Shown here: positions 40,211-49,474 of the stretch, piece after piece
Layout: each line of letters opens with the position of its first letter
Position numbering within the stretch: the stretch's first letter is position 1
Assembly (NCBI RefSeq): GCF_019578655.1
Contig: NC_063265.1
Location: forward strand, 16,912,285-16,976,284
From: Ricinus communis
Taxonomy: Eukaryota > Streptophyta > Magnoliopsida > Malpighiales > Euphorbiaceae
Length of the DNA: 64,000 nucleotides
Reading direction: 5' to 3'
The notes under the pieces: model-generated
The model's database searches: none
What the model was told of the DNA's origin: nothing
Seen by the model: the letters and a program-made list of their open reading frames with translations, nothing else
Program-made: the position numbers and the translations under genes

Positions 40211-43031
40211 AATCTGGCAACGCCCCTGTTGCCTGCTCCTCGTAAGCTTTAATTTTCTCCTCAAATTGCCACAAGTCGCGAATTGGCTCCCAGCTTGCCT
40301 CACTCTCGGGGAGTCCCTTCCACTTGACTAGAAACTCAGTCATAGGAGGTTGATTAGACTGTGGCACCTTACGGTGGGAGATGATGTAGTCCACTTCTTT
40401 GTCATACTGGGCCCGCACATTCAAAGGAGCTCTCGTAGACTTGCCTCGGCTGGGGTCATCATGATCCTCCTTGTAGGGCTTCAACAGGCTCACGTGGAAA
40501 ACGGGATGGATCTTGATGCCTTGGGAAATTTCAACCTTATACGCCACATTTCCCACTCGTTTAATAATGGGGAAAGGCCCATCATACCTTCTTCGGAGCC
40601 CCCAATGAAGTCCATCGGCTTTCCCATGCAAGTATAGCTTTACAAGCACTTTATCCCCTTCTTGAAACTCCATTGGTCTCCTCTTCCTGTCCGCCCACTT
40701 CTTCATTCGCTTAGATGCCTTTTCCAAGTAGGCTCTTGCGACATCGGCTTGCTCCTTCCATTCCTTCGCAAGCTTAAAGGCGGGTGGACTGCGGCTTGAC
40801 CAATCTAGGGCAAGAGTACTAGGCGTTTAGGGTTGTTGGCCCGTAACTATCTCAAACGGACTCTTGCCGGTAGACTCACTCCTTTGCAAGTTATAAGAGA
40901 ATTGGGCAACATCAAGCAACTTCGCCCAATCCCGTTGATTGGCACTCACGTAGTGCCTTAGATAGAGTTCCAAAAGTGCATTGATTCTCTCCGTTTGCCC
41001 ATCCGTCTGGGGGTGCATACTCGTAGAGAACCTGAGGTCGGTGCCTAATAGCTTGAACAGCTCTGTCCAAAATCGACCCGTGAAGCGAGTGTCCCGATCG
41101 CTCACTATGGATTTTGGCATACCCCAATATTTCACCACATGTTTCATAAAAAGACGAGCAGCTTCTTCGGCGGTGACGGCCTTTGGAGCTGGAATGAAGA
41201 TGCCGTATTTAGAGAACCGATCCACCACCACAAAGATCCATGCACATCCTTCTGACAAAGGAAGCCCCACAATAAAATCCATGGAGACACTCTCCCATGG
41301 TCTCTCAGGAATAGAAAGTGGCTCTAGTAGACCACCCGGGGCTTGTTGCTCCATCTTGTCTTGTTGGCACACAAGACAAGTCCTCACATAGGCCTCCACA
41401 TCTTCCCTCATGCGAGGCCAATAGTAGGTATTCTCCACAAGTGTCATCGTCCGTTGAATGCCGGGATGACCTGCCCACTTGCTGTCGTGGCACTCTTTAA
41501 GTATCTCCTTCCTTAGATTATCATGGAGCGGCACATATATCCTCCTCCTTTTTGTGTAAAGCAAGTCTCCTTCCAGCCAAAACCTTCGAGTCTTACCTTC
41601 TCGAATAAGAGCAAAGAAGTTCTTGGCCATTGGATCATGCTTTAACCCCTCTTTGATGTGCTCCGCCAAGTTGCATGCAGGACGGCTTATTTCGGCTAGC
41701 TCCCCTTTCCTGCTTAGGGCGTCGGCAACAAGGTTTGCTCTTCCTGGCTTATACTCCATGATGTAGTCAAATTCCGCAAGGAAGTCCTGCCACTTAGCTT
41801 GCTTAGGTGTAAGCTTCTTTTGTGTCTGAAAGTAGCTAGTGGCGACATTGTCGGTTTTGACAACAAACTTGCTCCCGAGCAAGTAGTGCCTCCAAGTCCG
41901 CAAGCAATGGACTATCGCGGTCATCTCTTTTTCTTGCACCGTATACCTCCTTTCGGTGTCATTCAATTTCCGGCTTTCAAAGGCTATCGGATGCCCCACC
42001 TGCATAAGTACTCCACCAATAGCAAAATCGGAAGCATCTGTGTGGATCTCGAATGCCTTTGTATAGCCGGGGAGTGCTAAGACCGGCTCCTCCATAATCG
42101 CCTTCTTTAGCCCTTCGAAGGCTTCTTGGCACTTCATAGACCAGTCCCAGGCACGACCCTTCTTTAGTAAATCCGTTAAGCGAGTGGCAATGGAAGAATA
42201 ACCCTTAATGAACCTCCGGTAGTAGTTTACCAATCCAAGAAAAGACCTCAACTCCGTCATCTTGGCCGGCGGCTCCCAATCCTGGATGGCCTTCACCTTT
42301 GAACCGTCCATCCTCAACTTCCCATTGCCAACGACATGCCCAAGGAACGCCACTTCTCGTTGGGCAAACAAGCATTTCTCCTTTTTAACGTAGAGCTCAT
42401 TAACCCGCAAGGCTTTGAACACTAGCCTTAAATGCTCTACGTGCTCCTCCAGCGTGTTGCTGTACACAACAATATCATCTAGATAAACAACAACAAATTG
42501 ATCAAGGTGAGGAGCAAGTACCTTGTTCATCAACGTGCAGAATGTGGCCGGCGCATTTGTGAGGCCAAAGGGCGCGACAAGGAATTCATACGATCCATAT
42601 CTCGTCACGCACGCCGTCTTTGGCTCATGTCCTTCAGAGATGCATACCTGGTAGTACCCGGACCGTAAATCCAACTTGGTAAACCACTTAGCACCACCAA
42701 GTTGATCAAAGATGTCCGCAATGTTAGGAATCAGGTACTTATTCTTGATTGTAATCTTGTTAAGTGCTCGGTAGTCAATGCATAACCGAAGAGACCCATC
42801 ATGCTTCTTCTGGAACAACACCGGCGCACCATACGGAGCTTTGGACGGCCTTATATAGCCTGCATCAAGCAGCTCCTTAAGTTGCCTTCTTAATTCCTCC
42901 AGCTCAGGAGGCGCCATACGGTAGGGGGCAAAGGCGGGTGGTTTGGCTCCCGATTCCAGCTCAATCTCGTGGTCCACTTCTCGGTATGGAGGAAGCTTCT
43001 TCGGCAGCTCTGGCGGCATAAAATAACTCAT
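40209..43031 (-). pseudogene. Chromovirus pol: reverse transcriptase, RNase H, integrase, chromodomain (one in-frame stop)
   Basis: The frame from 43031 holds RT with catalytic [11 protein letters not shown] (YLDD at residues 183-186) and [12 protein letters not shown]. It continues with RNase H ([11 protein letters not shown], later KTDN and ADALSRKG) and integrase (HHCC region ending CLVCQQDK, then DDE residues in [15 protein letters not shown] and TDGQTERIN). It ends at TAA, 40827-40829, right after the GQQP that starts the integrase C-terminal region. The same frame continues to 40209 with that C-terminal region (GPFPIIKRVGNVAYKVEI, HPVFHVSLLKPY) and a chromodomain (EFLVKWKGLPESEASWEP). 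One nonsense change thus separates the chromodomain from the enzyme. The first codons overlap the gag frame by 71 bp in a different frame. Confidence 0.9.
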
Positions 43032-44775
43032 CTAGTATGCCTCGGATAGGGCTTGAAAGTGTAGCCTTACCAGCATGGGTACCTTCTTCCACTTTAAGGG
43101 TTGCTAGGAAGGTTGGCTCCTTCCTTTTTACCCCTTTTGAGAGCTGTATGGCCGACACCATCTTATCTTGATTTAACTCTCTTTTTATCGGCACAACACA
43201 AGGTTGGCCATTCTCCATTATGCACATGGTGTTGGCGTAAGGAACCAAGAATGCCTTCACCATGTCGAGGAAGTCCATACCAAGATAAAATCGTTGATCA
43301 TCAATAGGAGCAATTGTGATATCGACCTTACCTTGCCATTGGCCTATTCGGATGTTAGTTCCTCTCGCAACGCCAATGATAGGTAATCTCTTTGCGTTTA
43401 CCCCTTTAATGAAACCCTTTTCCTTCTTGTAAGGCAGCTTAATAGAGTCAGCCACCTCTTTCGCCATGTATACCATGTCAGCTCCAGTGTCCACCATGGC
43501 TTGAATACTCCTGCCTCCGATATTGGTCTCCACGTACATTCGTCCACAAGGCTTTTGCTCCACTTTGGCTTGGATAACATTAAGGAGTCGAAGGGAAGCA
43601 AGTCTTCGCTCTTCTTCTTGCCTTTCCTCTTCAGTGATCACTAGCGCCCCAAGCTTTCCTCGCTTTGGACAATCATATGCCCGATGAGGTCCGTCGCATA
43701 TGAAGCAGGCAAGCTTTCTCGGGGAAGAACTACGCATGTCTTCCTTCTTCCACTTGCCCTTGTCTTTATATGAAGCCTTACCATCCTTGGTGGAAGATTT
43801 TCCCCTATCTCCACCACTTTTGTCACTACCTTCGTACCTTTTTACCTTTGGTTTAAACGAGTCCTCCCTCTTCAACTCTATCAAGGACTCGGCAACCGCC
43901 ATCGCAGTGGCAAGGTCCTGCACACCTCGCCTTTCTAGCTCCAACTGAGCCCACCGAGATAACCCATCAATGAAGGCATGAAAAGCTTCCTTCTCCCCCA
44001 AATCGGGAATCTCCAACATCAATTCGGAGAACTCCTTCACATATTCCCGAATATGACCATCTCTATGTTGGAGACGTCGAAGCTTTGACCTCGCCTCTTT
44101 CTCGGCATTGTCGGGATAGAATTGCTTCTTAAGCTTCCGAATAAAATCTTCCCAAGTATTAATGGTGCAGAGGCCCATTTTCACATCCTCGCACCTTCGT
44201 CTCCACCAGACGGTAGCAATATCACACAAGTAGAGAGATACGAACTTTACCTTAGTGGTGTCGTCCACGATGCCCACTGCCTCAAAGTATCCCTCCAAGT
44301 TCCACAGGAAGTTGTCGATCTCCCTCGCATTGCTCGCCCCACCGTAGGCTTTTAGTTTAGGAGCATCGACCTTGTGGACCGTCGCTGCTTGCGCTCCCCC
44401 ACTCTTTGCCAACGCGGTCTTGCACAAGTTAAGCTCCACCTCGAGCTTATCGACCTTCTCTAGGCATTGGACAAGCAACTTCTTGAGAGCCTCATTGTCC
44501 CTCGATAAATTGTCGGCGAGAACATTCAAGGCACCTTGCATCTCCTCGCGAAGCTCTCCGTCGTCCCCCTTGGACTCTAGCTTCTCGATGCGTAGGTCCA
44601 TGTCTTCGATTTTATCCCCCCAATCAGACATGGTAGTCTCCACCCTGACTAGCCTCTCCTCCATCGCGCCAATCACGTCGCGGGACTTATCCCTCCAGCC
44701 CTTTCCGCTATCCTTTCCTCCTTCCCTTGGAGTAGGAGGAACGGTAGAAGTAGATTGCTCACCAACCTTGGCCAT
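42961..44775 (-). CDS. Chromovirus gag and protease
   Basis: The likely start is the ATG at 44775 (MAKVGEQ); the frame stays open upstream into the primer-binding site, but without an ATG. A coiled-coil-like charged N-terminus is followed by the capsid region ([42 protein letters not shown]). A zinc knuckle of unusual spacing follows ([13 protein letters not shown], about residue 357), then a retropepsin domain with the [11 protein letters not shown] active site (about residue 429) and FYLGMDFLD. The frame ends 71 bp inside pol. In related elements gag and pol usually form one frame; here they are offset by one base, so either a mutation has occurred or a +1 shift is used. Confidence 0.9.
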   Translation of the reverse strand: MAKVGEQSTSTVPPTPREGGKDSGKGWRDKSRDVIGAMEERLVRVETTMSDWGDKIEDMDLRIEKLESKGDDGELREEMQGALNVLADNLSRDNEALKKLLVQCLEKVDKLEVELNLCKTALAKSGGAQAATVHKVDAPKLKAYGGASNAREIDNFLWNLEGYFEAVGIVDDTTKVKFVSLYLCDIATVWWRRRCEDVKMGLCTINTWEDFIRKLKKQFYPDNAEKEARSKLRRLQHRDGHIREYVKEFSELMLEIPDLGEKEAFHAFIDGLSRWAQLELERRGVQDLATAMAVAESLIELKREDSFKPKVKRYEGSDKSGGDRGKSSTKDGKASYKDKGKWKKEDMRSSSPRKLACFICDGPHRAYDCPKRGKLGALVITEEERQEEERRLASLRLLNVIQAKVEQKPCGRMYVETNIGGRSIQAMVDTGADMVYMAKEVADSIKLPYKKEKGFIKGVNAKRLPIIGVARGTNIRIGQWQGKVDITIAPIDDQRFYLGMDFLDMVKAFLVPYANTMCIMENGQPCVVPIKRELNQDKMVSAIQLSKGVKRKEPTFLATLKVEEGTHAGKATLSSPIRGILDELFYAARAAEEASSIPRSGPRD

Positions 44776-44879
44776 TATCTCGTGCAAGAATTCTCCCAAA
44801 GAACTTATCCGCGCTATACTTCCAACTGTGGCGTGATACCAACCTGCTCTGTCTCGAACTTGGCTTTGTCTCGAACCTT

Positions 44880-44891
44880 GCTCTGATACCA
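44880..44891 (-). other. Primer-binding site, initiator Met-tRNA
   Basis: TGGTATCAGAGC on the minus strand, two bases from the end of the 5' LTR. A partial second copy (TTGGTATCACG) occurs near 44832-44843. Confidence 0.9.
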
Positions 44892-44893
44892 AC

Positions 44894-45436
44894 TGTCACG
44901 TGAGTTTTGTTTTATCTCCAAAACTTTGCCCACGTGCGGCCTAGCTCGCTTGATTCCCCGAAAGTCAAGATAGCTAGTCAGCCTTCCCTTGATTTCCAAA
45001 CCCGGCAGAATGATAGCAAATACGCTAGCGGAAGTAAATTCACGGAAGTGGCACAAAGAGACGCAAGAGTTGTGGAAGTGTATACTTGTATTGATTAATT
45101 CACACTAAAGCTTCTTACAATGAGCACACTCTCTCTCTACACAAGCTCTCCTCTTCACATTTACAAATGAAGGGGTATTTATAGTTTTCTCCCTGTCCGC
45201 CAACATGGCCGTGTTGGGAACATGGCCGTGCTCAAGGACGTGTTGGGAACACGGTTTTGGGTAATTGGCCGTGTTACCTACTGTGGCCGTGTTTCCCGAA
45301 GCTTCTAGGTCTTTCGCATTTGTATTCAACCAACACGGGCGTGTCCTTGGGCGTGTTGGCAACACAGGCAGTGTTGAAATCCAACATGGCCGTGTTGTGC
45401 AGCCTTCCTTTGCTAGCTGCGAGGCGGGGCGTGACA
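44894..45436 (-). repeat. 5' LTR of the chromovirus (543 bp)
   Basis: Same ends and internal motifs as the other LTR. Relative to it, 21 bp are missing in three places, including one GGCCGTGTT-type unit. Confidence 0.95.
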
Positions 45437-45440
45437 CATG

Positions 45441-45990
45441 GGACTTGTAGCTCAGGCAGTCCACCGGATGGAATTTTTATCCTTCCAATTTCGAGTGTCT
45501 TTTTAGATAGTTATAGCAGCTCATAGGCGCAAGATGTACCTTATAAAGAGGGTGGCGATCCCTTGGACATAGTTCTTTCAGGCAGTGGCCGTTTAGTCCA
45601 TGATCCATTTGATGGTCAATGCAAGGCTAGAAATTGGAACACATTAATTCCGTTCATTCCTGTCTTTCGCTTTAGGGCCTGTCCCTCCTGTGGTCGATCT
45701 CCACTCTACTCGGGCAAATGAAGCTTACACTTGTTCACTAATTATGACGGTTCGCTAGGGTCTCTTTCCTCCTCCCTTTTTCTGCTCACTCGTAGGGGTT
45801 CAGACCCTATAAAAGGGGGAGGGAGTCGACTGAACATCTCAGCCATTAGCGGGAATTTTGCCCGCATCTGATCCCCAATTCTTGTTCACCCGATATGATC
45901 GTGTTGGGTGAATTATGACCTCGTACGATCGTGTCGGGTGAGCAACAGCCGCTTCACCACAGTACTTACTTATGGGCTAATGGGTCACAC
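45441..45990 (-). other. Mitochondrial insert: 5' half of trans-spliced nad5 group II intron and flank
   Basis: This segment directly follows the end of nad5 exon b on the minus strand and begins GTGTGACC, the GUGYG start of group II introns. In plant mitochondria the intron between nad5 exons b and c is trans-spliced, so only its 5' half would follow exon b. The segment is richer in G+C than the nuclear DNA around it and has small hairpins expected of such introns: GCGGG/CCCGC (45849-45865) and TTCACCC/GGGTGAA (45885-45912). The end farthest from the exon is cut by, or lies beyond, the chromovirus insertion. Confidence 0.75.
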
Positions 45991-46186
45991 TTTGACCAAG
46001 TATCCCACAAAGAGACTCCTGAGAGCCAGAAGTATTAAAGGAATGGTCATAGGAATGGGCGCATCATGACATCTTATGATGTCTCACCCTAATGAATTAG
46101 TTGGTACTAGAGATGTTAAAAAAAGTGAACAAAAAGAGTAATAAAAAGTGAAAAGGATAGAGACACTTTCCAACCATAAAGCAAAG
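45991..46186 (-). pseudogene. nad5: Mitochondrial nad5 exon b, 3' part (NUMT)
   Basis: The minus strand reads [18 protein letters not shown], then a stop in place of the Arg of the usual GRDI, then [20 protein letters not shown] and LFVGYLVK. This is the end of NADH dehydrogenase subunit 5 exon b. It ends at codon AAA followed by the group II intron start GTGTG, in phase 0 as known for plant nad5. The stop is a CGA to TGA change, of the C-to-T kind expected from methylated nuclear DNA. It is continuous with the nad5 segment at 49112-49474 once the solo LTR between them is ignored. Confidence 0.9.
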
Positions 46187-49106
46187 TGTAACACCCGGAA
46201 TTTTTTTTATATTTAATAATGAGTTTTTTTATTTAAGTTAATTTTAGCTTTATTTTTATTGGGTTTAATTTGAAATGATTTAATAAAAAATTTAATATTA
46301 ATCAAATAAATGAGTTATTTTCTATACCCAATTAGTTTGAAATTTTAGAAAATTATTCAAGTAAATTATTTGAGAAATGATTATATTTTGGTTATTCAAA
46401 TTTTCCCAAATGCATATTTATATAAGTAAAATTATATATTGGAAAATTTTGGAAGAAATTATAAAGGATGTTTTAATAAAAGAATTTTGAAAAAATTGGT
46501 ATTATAATTGATTAGTAGTATTAAATTTTAAGTTGGAATTTGATTATTTAATTCAATTGTGTGTTAGGACTAAATTGGAAATTTATTTTGGGAATAAGGA
46601 TTGAAAGTATAATTTTATTTTTATGGGGTTTTAATGAAAATTTGTGAGCTTGGTATTTTTGTAAATAAATATGTCGGTCAGGGGTATTTTTGTAATCGTG
46701 TATTTTCAATAATTCGGTTTTGGCACAAATTAAATAGTTAGGGGCTTAATTGAAAGGCTAAAAAGAAGTTTGGGGGTCAAATTGGAATCCTGCAGGATGA
46801 AATTGTAAGTAATTAAGAAAGTTGAGGGACCAAATTGTAATAAGGAAAAGTTCAGGGCTCAAATGTCGATATTGAAGGGAAAGAAATCGGGAAGAAGAGA
46901 GAAGAGAGAAAAAACAGGCGTCACGAGAGAAGGAGGAGCCGGGTCTTTGCGTCACCGGTGGCGCCGATCACGGCGTCGATGCGTCATAGGCGCTGAAGCA
47001 GAAGAAAAAAGCGGCAGCTGAGGCGGAATCGCGACGGTGGCGGGCTTCGGCGTCCCATGGCCTTCCGTACCGATCTCGGTGGCGATCAACTCCCTTGGAG
47101 AGCTTCCTTTTGGCTGGCGGCCGGTTTTGGTGGCCGGATGAGAGAGTTCCGTGAAGTGGAGGCAGCCGCGTTTTTGGGCTTTTCCGGCGAGCTCCGGCCG
47201 GAGGATGGACGATCGGAGGGCGTATCCCGACTCTCCTCACCAAGCTTCGCGATGGCACTGGTTTCGTGGCGATCGGGCTTCGTTCGCGAATCGACGGCCG
47301 AGATCGTCCGCAAATCTCTCCGGATGATCGGGTGTCGGATCGGAAAATCGGAGCGAGGATCGCCTCTTGGTAGCGTCGTTGAGTTCGATGGTGTGTTCGG
47401 ATCGTCGATCGGACTCCCGTGGCCGAGTCGACCGAGCGATCGAGCGTCTCGGTAATTATCTTTGGCCCGTTAATTTTGGAATTCTTGGTTTAATGGTGTC
47501 TATTGGATTATTTTGAGTATTTGATGATTTTTGTGAGTCAAAAAATAATTGTCTATCAGTTTGCCTGCCTTGTGTTTTGTGATGTGTGGCGGAGTCGGGA
47601 ATAGTGAAGTTTGGGGACCCGACTCCCGTTGTTTAAATTGTTGGATATTTGGAGTATTTTTCTGGCAGGTCCTGGACCCGTTTTTACTGGGGGTAATGTT
47701 CGTGTTGTAAGGGAGGTTCTGCCGGATTTTCGGTAGAATTCTCCCGAGTCGAGATTCTTAGACAGTCAGTCCTAGGAGTCTAGACCTAGGATTAATGATC
47801 GATTGTTTCATCGTTTTGATAAATTGTTTTCCGTGACTAGATTGTCAGTTCGTTCGGCTCGCTCCTACCGAGGCACCGGAGCAGAGCTAGGAGGTCGCCA
47901 ATCCAGTGAGTTAAAGTCATTTAATCTTTGCGCTATTGCTAGTCTGATTTTAATATGCTATTTAGAATTTGTGCTTAATATGATTATTAGTATCGCAAAA
48001 TAAATGATTTCACTTGATTATTAATATTTGAAATAATATAAATATTATTATTAGTATGTTATAATAAGATAAACGTTATTATTTTTCCCTCACAAATTGC
48101 ACGTTGTTTTACCTTAAATCTTTAATCTTTATTTCGATATGTGTTGGTTGAGTTCATCAGATAATGATATTTATTATATGTGATGATTGCGAATTGGGAA
48201 ATGTGGCTTGTAGAACATGCCTTTGATGGGTTACATCGGGCCCCAATGATCCTGGATATAAGGTTATTATGGATTTGTTTGCCCGATCGAGCATTGCTCT
48301 GGCCGAGTTCGATTGATTGCCGGAGTTAAGGTCCCTGATCGAGCAATGCTCTCTGGGCGCCGGCTTATTTGGAATTCAAGTGTTCAGGCTGGAGGTAAGG
48401 ACCCTGATCGAGCTTGCTCTCTGGGCGCCAGACCTGTTGGATTAAGAGAGCCGAAAGGCTACTAGAAATTTGGGGTTTAGGGTTCTACCGAGCCACTCGT
48501 CCCGTAAAAGTAAATATATATTTTTATTTATTTATTTATTATGGTATGATTATAATATGGATTGTATTTACGTGCATGGTCGATATATTGATTCGAATGA
48601 TTAATATTTTATGTGAAGGAAATAGTAGGGCATGATTATAGTATGGTTTGATATACTGATTTGAATAATCTATGTTTTTCTGAGAAGAAGCAATAGTCTC
48701 TAGATTATTTGATTTTAACTCACTCTAGGGCCCGAGTCCTCATTTCTTACCTTTTGATTTGTGATCGTTAGTCCTCTCGCGACTCTTATTCAAGAATCCG
48801 ACTCCTTCATCATCGGGTGATGTATTTGATTTGGTATGTAAATTGGTAAATCTTAGATTCTCCGCAGTAGTAATAGTAGATGTATCAGTTGTAAATTTTC
48901 TGAGTTTCAGGTCTCGCCTAGTTCTTCTGGCAGACCGATTAAATTATGTAAAATGTAGCATTTAAGATAATTTGTGGCTTTAATAATATTAATTTGAGAT
49001 GAGATTTGTTTAAATCAGTGAGTGTCAGGCTTACTACGGGTTTCGGTGGCCTTAAGCCTACCCATTCCCTAGTGCCGGTCACGGACCCACGGGTGGGGTC
49101 GTGACA
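46187..49106. mobile_element. Solo LTR, 2.9 kb, of a large-LTR gypsy-type element
   Basis: Begins TGTAACACCCGG and ends GGTCGTGACA, with perfect 5-bp flanks CAAAG (46182-46186 and 49107-49111). No primer-binding site or coding domain adjoins it and no second LTR is present, so it is a solo LTR left by recombination between LTRs. It contains AT-rich phrases of the type AAATTGGAA or AAATTGTAA (about 46570-46840), a GC-rich core (about 46900-47460) and repeated GATCGAGCAATGCTCTCTGG-like units (48285-48429). LTR ends and size fit Tekay/Del- or Ogre-like gypsy elements, which I cannot tell apart without the internal region. The 132-codon open frame at 47057-47455 has no known domain. Confidence 0.9.
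48285..48429. repeat. Three degenerate direct repeats inside the solo LTR
   Basis: Copies start at 48285, 48337 and 48406. Each contains GATCGAGC followed by GCTCT, and two continue CTGGGCGCC. The GAGCA/TGCTC arms make each unit partly palindromic. Confidence 0.7.
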
Positions 49107-49474
49107 CAAAGTTCCTACTGATGGTATACTTAGTGTAAGCGAGCTCTAAGATCACATTCTTGAAATAAAATCCAGTTAGAAAAGAAAATTCAATTAGAGA
49201 TAAGCTGCCCATGAGCATCATGTCATAGGTAAAAGGGAACGAGGAGGCATATCTTGCTCATTCGACATGGCATGAATCACTGGACCTGCATTCAGGAAGA
49301 GTAATGCTTTGAAAAATGTGTGATTCATTAAGTGAAAGACGCTAACCGAATAGTTAGAGATGTCGCATTCAAAAATCATGTAGCCTAATTGACTGCAAGT
49401 TGAATAAGCAATGACCCTCTTTAGATCGTTCTCTAATATTCCAATGGTTGCCGCAAGTAACGACGTTATAGCTT
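49107..49474 (-). pseudogene. nad5: Mitochondrial nad5 exon b, upstream part (NUMT)
   Basis: The minus strand translates as [20 protein letters not shown], then [20 protein letters not shown] and [11 protein letters not shown], unmistakably NADH dehydrogenase subunit 5 of plant mitochondria. After EQDM, about six codons are missing and the frame shifts. It then continues [38 protein letters not shown] and SRNF up to the solo LTR. Several codons differ from the usual protein by C-to-T changes. Homology starts near 49474 and is replaced by AT-rich nuclear sequence. It is dead in the nucleus. Confidence 0.92.

Larger units (their letters stand above)
39634..45436 (-). mobile_element. Chromodomain-type Ty3/gypsy LTR retrotransposon (chromovirus), nearly complete
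   Basis: The element is 5.8 kb and oriented on the minus strand. It has two LTRs that begin TGTCACGCC and end CGTGACA in element orientation, an initiator-Met primer-binding site, a polypurine tract, and gag, protease, reverse transcriptase, RNase H, integrase and chromodomain in that order. Both flanks carry CATG (39630-39633 and 45437-45440), read as a 4-bp target duplication; Ty3/gypsy elements more often leave 5 bp. The LTRs differ by three small length changes and about 15 substitutions by eye, so insertion is recent. Coding capacity is damaged by one in-frame stop and one frameshift. The chromodomain and the order of enzymes place it among chromoviruses; the clade is unresolved. Confidence 0.95.

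Noticed and set aside
44372..44836. 154-codon frame on the plus strand
   Set aside because: Antisense shadow of the chromovirus gag frame.
47057..47455. 132-codon frame as a host gene
   Set aside because: It lies entirely within a solo LTR and has no recognised domain.
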